64,000 nucleotides of DNA from CAYMDP01 sp964389375 (GTDB lineage Bacteria > Bdellovibrionota > Bdellovibrionia > Bdellovibrionales > UBA1609). The stretch spans positions 1 to 64,000 of the forward strand of contig CAYMDP010000003.1 in the NCBI GenBank assembly GCA_964389375.1, written 5' to 3'. Under the pieces are notes generated by a model that worked only from the letters and a program-made list of their open reading frames with translations, was not told the origin of the DNA and made no database searches. The translations under genes and the position numbers were made by a program. Below, piece after piece: positions 51,901 through 59,517 of the stretch. The number at the start of each line of letters is the position of its first letter. Positions within the stretch are counted from its first letter, which is position 1.

Positions 51901-54900
51901 CGGAATCTATTTGATCCAGAGTCAAAATAAATTCGACCTTGGCCAGCAGGGGATAAGGCAGGAGCGGCCATTCCTCTTTGAGTCGTTGCGCCCCCAATAT
52001 CTAAGGCCGTCGTTGGTGAGGTCACCGCGGCTCCAATTCGACTTTCGACAATTAAACTATCCGCAGGGGCTGCAACCTGAGTTCCGTAAGAAGACCAGGC
52101 CGTTCCAACCGTTAAGTTTCCTCGTACATTCAGTTTCGAGCCGTTATGAACGGAAGCGTTTTCTCCACCGAGGTTCATATTTCCTGTGCCACTATCAATA
52201 TGCATCGAACAAATTTCCGCCGCAGCCCCATCTCTAAAACAGAAGGTTGCATCATCTTCCATTCCGCCTGTGCCGCCATGTCCAGAAACCGAAGATAGGC
52301 GCCAACCAGAGGCTCCGGCTTGTCCATATCGAACCGCATCTGAAGTTCGTGTACCCAAAAGGTAAAGTCCAGGTCTTGCGTAAGTCGTTGCGTGAGTCGA
52401 GAGGATGATTTCGGCAGGGTTGGTTGTATCCGCGTTGTCGACTCGAATATCTAAGCTGGCCTGAGGGTTAGTCGATCCGATTCCTACATTTCCAGAGCTA
52501 GCCAGAGTCATTCGAGTTTGGTTATTTGTTTCAAAATTTAGATTAAAGGCATCATTCGTACCCAATGTTGCGTTTGCCCCAAAACTATTTCCGCCATTTG
52601 TGAAGCCACCGACCGTTACTTCTTGGTAAGCACCGCCATTTTCAGAAATGCGAAATCGATTTGAGCCTGAATCAAAATAAATTCTTCCTTGGCCTGCAGC
52701 AGATACCGCGGGGGCCGCCATTCCTCTTTGAGTGATGGCACCATTTAAATCAATAGCTGATGTGGGAGAAGTTATCCCACTGCCCACTCCAATATTTCCG
52801 CCAAAGAAGTTTGCTCCCCCTGCGGAATAAATCGAATAATTTAAGGTATTCGCCGCAGTCTGATTTTCGATGTACAGACCATAGCTATTCGTGATTGATC
52901 CAGTGCTCGTATCCGTGGGATTTCTAAGCATAAGCCCATAGGAATTTGTTATATTTCCAGAGCCGGATATTCCAATATTTGATTCGAATCCGTATCCATT
53001 GATCAAAGTGCCACCTGAAGCGGCAAGTTCAGAGACATTTGCTTTTCCATTTGAAAGATTCGATCCAGAATTGCCAAAATGATTAAGCCGAGAGCGGATA
53101 CCATTAAAAGTCCCCGTCTGATTTCCTGTGCCTGCAGATTCTGTAATGATGTAAGATCCATCCAACATTGCATTTCCAGGATCTGCTCCATTGTAAAACA
53201 AAACTGTCGCGTTACTATGATAGATCCCTGAAGTCACTGTGAATGGATTAGTTCCAAAAACAAACTGGCCATTGATCGCAGGAAACTCACCACCAAAATC
53301 AAAAGTCCCATCATCTTTAATTCTCATGCGAGTTTGGCCGTTTGTTTCGAAGTTCAGGTCAAAATTGTCGTTTGTTCCCAGAGTGGCGTCGGCACCAAAA
53401 GCATTTCCACCATTGACAAAGCCATTTGCTGAAGTCAGTGCACTAACCCAAGAAGTCAAACCACCGGCGCCATTTGTTGATAGAACTTGTCCAACTGTTC
53501 CAGTGTCTGCAGGAAGAGTGAGGGTGTAACTTGTAAGAGAAGCGGGGGCGACTAAATTAACAGTGCCTGAAGTCGCACCATCAATAGCTAGCTGGTCTAC
53601 AGTGGCAATCGTGGCTGCGATGTTTCCCGTTCCATCGCGCATTACAAAAGTGTTGGCTGTAGCCGCTGTTGCAGAAGCAGCACCTTCAACAATCGCATCA
53701 CTTGAAGAAATCATTACACGATTATTAACTAAAGCTGCACCAGAGTTTGTTCCACCTCTTGCAATCGGAAGTACTCCTGAGCCAATGTTTCCAGCGTTCA
53801 GATTTGTAAGCTGTGATCCATCGACAGCCGGAAGTCTGGCTGTACCATCAAGTTGTACGATCTGATTGTTTCCAGTTCCCACATTCACTGCAATGTCATT
53901 TGCGTTTGCAATAATTCCAGTTCCGGCACCAACAGCTAAAGTTGCGACTCCACTGGTTGCGTCTCCAGTTAGACCGTTTCCAGCAACGATTTCTGTAATG
54001 TCCCCTGTAGGAGCGGCAATCCACTCAAGACCAGAAGCTGTGGCTGAATTTGCAGACAATATATAGGTATCCGTTCCAGCAGGAAGTCTTATGTGCCCCG
54101 CACCGTCATGAACGATCAAATCGCCCTTTGTGGTTAAAGGGGAAGTTAGCTTTGCAACAAAGGCCGTGTAATCTGCGCTGGTTAATAGACCTCGATTTGC
54201 GGCTGATGCTGAGGGGATATTAAAGGTATGAGCTGTACCAACAGAGTTGATCGCGAAATCAGTTCCTGCACTTCCAACCTCTAAAGTTTGAGCAGAGCCA
54301 GTCAAGGCGTTCAGTGAAGTCATTCCACTTCCTGCAACACCTAAGGCTTCCCAAGTTGCACCGTTATAAAAATTAATCGAGTTTGTTGAAGTGTTATAAA
54401 TCTGAAGGCCCGTTGCAGGGGCCGCAATTAAGTTGCGCTCGGCGGTTGTCATTCTGGGGATCAAGGCCCCTTGAGTCGTGCTTGATAGATCTAAAATTGC
54501 TGAAGCGTTTGGCGTAGCCGTCCCAATACCAACACTGCCGCCCATGATTGCCATAACATTGTTTGCAGTAACATCCACACCGCTTTGATCACCCATGAAG
54601 AATCCGAAGGATCTACTTCCAGAAACAATTGGATAGGTTCCGGCAGCTTCACCTGCCGCAATTCCTACAGAGTTAACTCCGGACACGGTGACATTTTGAC
54701 CAAGGGCAACGGCATCATCACCTGTTGCTTCCGTTCCATAGCCGATAGAAACGGCACCCCAACCTGAAGCTGTACCGTTGCCACCGATAGCAACCGAGTG
54801 CCAGTTTGTAGCCGACATCGTATAACCCAAAGCAACGGATCTTGTTCCTGATGCAGTTGTGTTTTCACCCATTGCAACAGAGTTTACACCAATATCGGCA

Positions 54901-57900
54901 TCATCCCATTGTGTTCCTGATACAACGCCCGCTCTAAATGCAGCTTTTGACGGAACCCACATCATTCTTGTTCCTGCACCAGAAACAGGAGTTGCGCCAG
55001 TGGTTCCCGTTGCAAGAAGACCTCCGCCATCAAGATGAAATCTGGCATTGGGTCCCGCTGTGCCGATCCCGACATTTCCGCTGTTCTGAATCGTCATTCG
55101 AGCTGACCCGTTTGTTTCGAAATTTAAGTCGAAGTTGTCATTGGTTCCAATCGTCGCAGCCGCTCCAAAAGAATTTCCACCATTTAAGATATCTCCAATT
55201 CCACCAGCTGGAATTAAGTCTGTATAGGCGGCACCATTTTGAGAAACTCGAAATCGGTTTGATCCAGAGTCGAAATAAATTCGGCCTTGTCCGGCTGGGG
55301 AAACTGAAGGTGCTCCCATTCCGCGCTGAGAGATCGCACCTGCGACATCCAGTCTTGTATTAGGATCACTCGCGCCAATACCGACGTTGCCATTTGCGGC
55401 AATTCGCATCTGCTCAGCATATGAATTTCCCCCTGTTTGTAGTCCAAAGACTAATTCAGGTGAATAAGTTCCTATGCCGGTTCTTGAAACACTTGCAACA
55501 TAAGCGCGTTGAGCATTTCCGTCTGCGTTTCTTGAATTCAATACTAAGGCAGCGGAGTTTCCATCCGTCGTGTCTGCGTTTCTGACTTCTATAAAACCAC
55601 CTGGATCAGTCGCTCCGGCGCTGGTTGGCGCGTAAACACTCGAGTTACCGGCTTCTGCGAGAAAGTACTCAGCCGATGCGGCTCCGGCTACAGATAATGG
55701 AAGGTTAGGGGTTTGCGTTCCAATACCGACATTTCCGTCATTCAGAATAGTCATTCGGATGGCATTGTTGGTCTCAAAGTTTAAAGCAAAGTTATCGTTC
55801 GTTCCAAGGGCAGCGGCCGCGCCAAAAGTGTTTCCGCCATTCACAAAACCATTTGCTGAAGTTAAAGCACTAACCCAAGAAGTTAATCCACCAGCTCCGT
55901 TTGTTGATAAAACTTGTCCAACTGTTCCAGTATCGGCAGGAAGAGTCAGTGTGTAACTAGTTAAAGAAGCAGGGGCGACTAAGTTAACAGTGCCGGAAGT
56001 CGCACCATCGATAGCTAGTTGGTCTACAGTGGCAATCGTGGCCGCGATGTTTCCCGTTCCATCGCGCATTACAAAAGTGTTGGCTGTAGCCGCTGTTGCA
56101 GAAGCTGCACCTTCAACAATCGCATCACCTGAAGAAATCATTACACGATTATTAACTAAAGCTGCGCCTGAATTTGTTCCGCCACGTGCGATTGGCAAAA
56201 TTCCGCTTCCGACTGCGCCTGCATTTAAATTTGTAAGCTGTGAACCATCAACAGCAGGAAGTCTTGCTGTACCATCAAGTTGCACGATCTGATTGTTTCC
56301 AGTTCCCACGTTCACTGCAATGTCATTTGCGTTTGCGATAATTCCAGTTCCGGCACCGACAGCTAAAGTAGCAACTCCACTTGTGGCATCCCCCGTAAGG
56401 CCATTGCCAGCTACGATTTCTGTAATGTCCCCAGTGGGAGCCGCAATCCACTCAAGACCAGAGGCTGTGGCTGAGTTGGACGATAATATATAAGTGTCTG
56501 TTCCTGCAGGAAGCCGAATATGGCCAGCACCGTCATGAACAATCAGATCACCCTTTGTTGTCAGAGGTGATGTTAGTTTTGCAACAAAAGCTGTGTAGTC
56601 CGCACTAGTTAAAAGTCCTCGGTTTGCAGCAGATGCTGACGGAATATTAAAGGTGTGAACAGAGCCAGCAGAATTAATCGCAAAGTCAGTTCCAGCACTT
56701 CCAACCACCAAAGTCTGATCACCGGCGGTCAGTGTGTTGATCGAGTTTAGACCAGAACCCGCAACTCCTAAGGCTTCCCAAGTGGCACCATTATAAAAAT
56801 TCACTGCATTCGTCGAAGTATTGTAGATCTGTAAACCCGTTGCAGGAGCTGCAATCAGATTTCTTTCGGCAGTTGTCATTCGTGGGATCAAAGCCCCTTG
56901 GGTCGTACTTGATAGATTTAAGATCGCAGAGGCCTCAGGTGCTGCACCGACCCCGATATTTCCTGTGCTTGAAATCGCCATTCGGGTGGTGTTATCGGTC
57001 TCGAAGTTTAGTCCAAAACCATCGTTTGATCCGATCGTAATAGGAGCGGCCAACGTGTTTCCTTGATCCACAATTGCGGTCGTTGGAAGCCTTGCCGCAT
57101 CTAAAGTCCCACTTGTGATTTGTGCTGCTGATAAGTTTGGAATATCACCCGCAACAAGAGCTGCACCCGCAGTGACTCGGCCTTTGGCATCAACAGTCAC
57201 TTTTGGATAAGTATTTGCGACGACACCAGTTGTTGTAAGTTCTGGATTTGGATAAGTCCCAGTTAAATCTCCACCTGCAGTTCCACCAGGAGCACCACCA
57301 GAAGCTTGGGCGATAATATCCCAAGTGGCTCCGTTATCGCGGTAAAGTCTTTGAGTGTTGGTCGCGACATAAAGTCTTCCTAAAGTTCCAGCGGCAGGAA
57401 TTGCGGCATCAAGGCCAGATGAAATACTTGGCGTATCACCGGCATTGGTCACAGCATTTGTGATCCCGTAGCCAGCAAGTGTATTTGGAGTCCCCGTCGT
57501 AATCTTTGACCAATCTAAAGCCGGAATGTCCGCAGCTAACAAGGCCGCACCAGCCGTCACTCGGCCCTTAGCATCAACAGTCACTTTTGGATAAGTATTC
57601 GCAACGACACCAGTTGTTGTAAGCTCTGGATTTGGATAAGTCCCGGTTAAATCTCCACCCGCAGTGCCACCAGGGGCTCCACCAGAAGCTTGAGCGATAA
57701 TATCCCAAGTGGCTCCGTTATCGCGATAGATTCTTGCAGTGTCTGTCGCAAAATAAATACGACCCAAAGTTCCTGCTGCGGGAATTCCTAAATCCAAACC
57801 CGATGAAATACTCGGAGCATTTCCTGCATTTGTAACTGCATTCGTAATCCCGTAACCAGCTAGTGTATTCGGAGTTCCCGAAGTGATCTTAGACCAATCT

Positions 57901-59387
57901 AAATTTGGAATATCCAGCGCGGTGAGAGTTCGAAACAATGGAGTTCCGTTTGCGCCACTTGGGGCTGCAAAAACAGTATTCTGAGTCTGAGAAGCCCAAG
58001 CTAAATCAATAGTCCCAGCTCCTGTTACCGGAGATCCAGTCACAGTCACTTCAGTGGGAGCCGAAATTCCAATCGAAGTCACAGATCCAGCAGATGGTGA
58101 AACCCAAGACAAATTCCCAGAAGTATCGGTCGCTAAAACTTGACCCGCCACTCCGGGAAGAGCTGCAGGCATTGTTAAACTGTAGTCCCCTGCAATATTG
58201 GCAGGCGTTTGAAGAGTCACAAAATTAGTGTCTGCATCGTACAGACGAACACTTCGTGTGCTGACTGTGTTTCCACTAAAGCCACCACCAGTGATTGTCC
58301 CAGTCGTCGTGATATTTCCTGTGGCGTTGATCGCCGTAGATCCTGCAATGGTTCCTGATGTGATTGCATCTCCAGATACTTTTCCGGCAGTCGTTAAAGT
58401 CGGAATGTCTGCTTCAACAAGGGCAGCTCCGGCAGTGATACGTCCCTTAGCATCGTAGGTCACTTTTGGAGAAGTTCCGGCCACAACCTGATCCAATAAA
58501 TCAATGGTTCCATTTGCGTTTAAAGTCCCACCACCCACTCCGTCAGCAGTAAGTCCTGCACCAACCGTGATTGCGGTAATTCCAGCTCCGGCCGTCCCAA
58601 TGGTTTGAACTCCAGTTCCGTTGTGGTAGCGAATCGTATTTGAAACCGAATCATACCAAAGGTCACCAGCTCCGGGAGTCGCAGGATTTCCCGCAATGGC
58701 TGGAAGCTCGGCTCCGTTTGGACCTTGAAGAAGGTAGTTTCCGTTTAAGATCTCTAAAAGATTATTGTAGGCAGGAGTTGTAAATGCGGCTTCAAGGTTA
58801 GTTTGAGTTAAAGCCGTCGATCCTGAATTGTTAACTTGTAAAATTCCAGCGCGCTCTAAGCCTTGAACACTTTGCGCCACAACAGCGTTTGGAACTGAAT
58901 CCATGATCATGTCAGGTGATAATGTATCGTCGGTGTTGGTCGCAGACGGAGTTACAACGATTCTAAAATATCTAATGTCGCCTGGATTTGGCGTGTAAGT
59001 TCCGCCGGCACAAGTCTGAAGAGGAGCATTATTAGCCGCAATCGCACCCATGTTTTGAAACACAGAATTCATCGTGCGGCCTGGATCGCTGGCCGTACGC
59101 TTTCCGTTTCCTACATTTGATCCAACTTGAATATTAAAATATCCGTTCGAAGCAGAAGTGTTTACGGTCTGCTCTTCTTCATAAAGCAAACAAGTCTTTG
59201 CCGGGTTTAATACTTGAACGCGAAGTTTTGCGGAATTGTCTAAAAGAGGAGTCGTGCTGCCTGACAGAAAAAGCTGACCGTCTAAAGTAAATGTTTGAGG
59301 GGCATCGTTTAAAGCGTAGGCCGAGGGTGCCAAGAGGCATACAACAAGAGATAAAAATCTGAGGTTCAACATACGTCCTGTGCTCAT
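48978..59387 (-). CDS. Giant secreted fibre protein with S74 chaperone (MAT-like adhesin)
   Basis: A 3,469-residue protein. It has a signal peptide (FLSLVVCLLAPSAYA), an N-terminal domain of about 160 residues and a long repetitive shaft. The shaft carries five QRGM-AP...AGQGRIYFDS modules, about eight GTNDN..LNFETN..RM modules and many phage-tail-like segments. At the end, residues about 3330-3440 form an S74 intramolecular chaperone with the Ser-Lys dyad in SDSRLK, followed by a coiled coil. S74 domains trimerise a fibre and then cut themselves off. Bdellovibrio MAT fibres, with this layout, recognise prey. A second ATG five codons in (59372) has AGGA just upstream. Confidence 0.92.
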   Translation of the reverse strand: MSTGRMLNLRFLSLVVCLLAPSAYALNDAPQTFTLDGQLFLSGSTTPLLDNSAKLRVQVLNPAKTCLLYEEEQTVNTSASNGYFNIQVGSNVGNGKRTASDPGRTMNSVFQNMGAIAANNAPLQTCAGGTYTPNPGDIRYFRIVVTPSATNTDDTLSPDMIMDSVPNAVVAQSVQGLERAGILQVNNSGSTALTQTNLEAAFTTPAYNNLLEILNGNYLLQGPNGAELPAIAGNPATPGAGDLWYDSVSNTIRYHNGTGVQTIGTAGAGITAITVGAGLTADGVGGGTLNANGTIDLLDQVVAGTSPKVTYDAKGRITAGAALVEADIPTLTTAGKVSGDAITSGTIAGSTAINATGNITTTGTITGGGFSGNTVSTRSVRLYDADTNFVTLQTPANIAGDYSLTMPAALPGVAGQVLATDTSGNLSWVSPSAGSVTSIGISAPTEVTVTGSPVTGAGTIDLAWASQTQNTVFAAPSGANGTPLFRTLTALDIPNLDWSKITSGTPNTLAGYGITNAVTNAGNAPSISSGLDLGIPAAGTLGRIYFATDTARIYRDNGATWDIIAQASGGAPGGTAGGDLTGTYPNPELTTTGVVANTYPKVTVDAKGRVTAGAALLAADIPALDWSKITTGTPNTLAGYGITNAVTNAGDTPSISSGLDAAIPAAGTLGRLYVATNTQRLYRDNGATWDIIAQASGGAPGGTAGGDLTGTYPNPELTTTGVVANTYPKVTVDAKGRVTAGAALVAGDIPNLSAAQITSGTLDAARLPTTAIVDQGNTLAAPITIGSNDGFGLNFETDNTTRMAISSTGNIGVGAAPEASAILNLSSTTQGALIPRMTTAERNLIAAPATGLQIYNTSTNAVNFYNGATWEALGVAGSGLNSINTLTAGDQTLVVGSAGTDFAINSAGSVHTFNIPSASAANRGLLTSADYTAFVAKLTSPLTTKGDLIVHDGAGHIRLPAGTDTYILSSNSATASGLEWIAAPTGDITEIVAGNGLTGDATSGVATLAVGAGTGIIANANDIAVNVGTGNNQIVQLDGTARLPAVDGSQLTNLNAGAVGSGILPIARGGTNSGAALVNNRVMISSGDAIVEGAASATAATANTFVMRDGTGNIAATIATVDQLAIDGATSGTVNLVAPASLTSYTLTLPADTGTVGQVLSTNGAGGLTSWVSALTSANGFVNGGNTFGAAAALGTNDNFALNFETNNAIRMTILNDGNVGIGTQTPNLPLSVAGAASAEYFLAEAGNSSVYAPTSAGATDPGGFIEVRNADTTDGNSAALVLNSRNADGNAQRAYVASVSRTGIGTYSPELVFGLQTGGNSYAEQMRIAANGNVGIGASDPNTRLDVAGAISQRGMGAPSVSPAGQGRIYFDSGSNRFRVSQNGAAYTDLIPAGGIGDILNGGNSFGAAATIGTNDNFDLNFETNGSARMTIQNSGNVGIGTAGPNARFHLDGGGLLATGTTGATPVSGAGTRMMWVPSKAAFRAGVVSGTQWDDADIGVNSVAMGENTTASGTRSVALGYTMSATNWHSVAIGGNGTASGWGAVSIGYGTEATGDDAVALGQNVTVSGVNSVGIAAGEAAGTYPIVSGSRSFGFFMGDQSGVDVTANNVMAIMGGSVGIGTATPNASAILDLSSTTQGALIPRMTTAERNLIAAPATGLQIYNTSTNSINFYNGATWEALGVAGSGMTSLNALTGSAQTLEVGSAGTDFAINSVGTAHTFNIPSASAANRGLLTSADYTAFVAKLTSPLTTKGDLIVHDGAGHIRLPAGTDTYILSANSATASGLEWIAAPTGDITEIVAGNGLTGDATSGVATLAVGAGTGIIANANDIAVNVGTGNNQIVQLDGTARLPAVDGSQLTNLNAGNIGSGVLPIARGGTNSGAALVNNRVMISSSDAIVEGAASATAATANTFVMRDGTGNIAATIATVDQLAIDGATSGTVNLVAPASLTSYTLTLPADTGTVGQVLSTNGAGGLTSWVSALTSANGFVNGGNAFGADATLGTNDNFDLNFETNGQTRMRIKDDGTFDFGGEFPAINGQFVFGTNPFTVTSGIYHSNATVLFYNGADPGNAMLDGSYIITESAGTGNQTGTFNGIRSRLNHFGNSGSNLSNGKANVSELAASGGTLINGYGFESNIGISGSGNITNSYGLMLRNPTDTSTGSITNSYGLYIENQTAANTLNYSIYSAGGANFFGGNIGVGSGITSPTSAIDLNGAITQRGMAAPAVSAAGQGRIYFDSGSNRFRISENGGAYQEVTVGGFTNGGNSFGANATLGTNDAFNLNFETNNQTRMTLASSGNVGIGSTNPQASLDIRVDNADTTNPAEIILSTHATTYARPGLYLLGTRTSDAVRYGQAGASGWRLSSVSGHGGTGGMEDDATFCFRDGAAAEICSMHIDSGTGNMNLGGENASVHNGSKLNVRGNLTVGTAWSSYGTQVAAPADSLIVESRIGAAVTSPTTALDIGGATTQRGMAAPALSPAGQGRIYFDSGSNRFRVSQNGAAYTDLMPPGGVGDIINGGNSFGAAATIGTNDNFNLNFETNGSTRMTVRNDGNVGIGESSPAYSLDLVGDIIRLQAGNANKASFIESSNSSGGRLELRATNNGDLANYYIETGVGAVWRFNTVERMRLTDAGSLGVGTSPTSILDVNGAVTQRGMVAPAVSAAGQGRIYFDSGSNRFRVSQNGAAYTDLMPPGGVGDIINGGNSFGAAATIGTNDNFGLNFETNGSPRMTVRNDGNVGIGETNPTTTFVVRRDVNGPNTLTLSNQFTPGWGVESRLDFASLNGVSASFRGGEIDASNGGLEIGIKKSGNYETAIQIDPYGSLSNVNIGTGPAIAEPPGVGQGRLNVNFPSGWSNIPETLFTLNRSINNPDTATDGYGSRMVFRLETDQDGYFGNYAAIETVADDVSRNSKDGSLRFYTLGPNAVNATQDPTEKMRISSEGFAGFGVTGPTTRVDINGAITQRGMAAPAVSAAGQGRIYFDSTANVFRVSQNGGAYTNLVGGGSGDVSNGGNSFAAAMTLGTNDNNSLNIETNGSTKMVIGPDGQMTFGNGTLPNTSEVFFNLTANPWWVSTGDYASVFNDALFNGSNHNGTVKAMINHARLDNNFSWNNVYAIENRVGHYNGTMANGAGSLNEVRIEHSATSTTLASGTRSLVNALTGTTTTANAYHADVVVAGGTVTNARGLYIDALQGTNRWGIYQNGASDNNYFAGNVGIGEISPVVSLHITKNQAATTTGLVSNTTASASAEATWTAASNAGYVSLGMNSSSRDSGSAYVWNNANTDLKFATNNSERIRILANGDVGIGDPSPSYKLDVSGDLRITGTPYRDGGDVGWSVPSDSRLKDITGTYEHGLREIASIDTIKFRYKKDNPKGVSSDSEYTGVIAQEVQKLIPEAISEDKDGFLSLNTTPIFWAMINAIKELFITKADQSEVQARFEKLESENEKLKMENTEIKRYLCEQNPSAPFCGNQ
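53335..54510 (-). repeat. Internal duplicated block of the fibre gene, copy 1
   Basis: This block of about 1.2 kb matches the block at about 55760-56940 over its length with high nucleotide identity and a constant offset of 2,427 bp (809 codons) in its middle part. It encodes the segment from STTQGALIPRM to the LNFETN module. Confidence 0.85.
55760..56940 (-). repeat. Internal duplicated block of the fibre gene, copy 2
   Basis: Partner of the block at about 53335-54510. Long stretches are identical at DNA level, including third codon positions, for example around 56035-56100 against 53608-53673. That points to recent duplication or gene conversion. Confidence 0.85.
57110..57910 (-). repeat. 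Tandem 128-codon repeat in the fibre gene
   Basis: Two adjacent copies of a 384-bp unit encode GYGITNAVTNAG...GGTAGGDLTGTYPNPEL...VTVDAKGRVTAG. The nucleotide sequences differ mainly at silent positions. The offset is a whole number of codons, so the frame is kept. Confidence 0.8.
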
Positions 59388-59517
59388 GCATTCTTATCGG
59401 ATTCAATAAACTGGACCTTGAGGGCAACTTGCCCGTTATCTAAGAACGAGACGAAAATTTTAATCCTAAGGTCTAGCTTATTGAGTTTCCCAAACTGGCC
59501 CTAATTTATGTCCCAAA

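Noticed and set aside
53563..54066. Antisense open frames in the fibre gene, repeated at 55990-56493
   Set aside because: They are the other strand of the duplicated block; repetitive Ala/Gly/Thr codons leave few stops. No ribosome-binding sites.
48978..59387. Prophage tail region
   Set aside because: The S74 and tail-like modules suggest it, but there is a signal peptide and no capsid, terminase, integrase or lysis gene in the neighbourhood.
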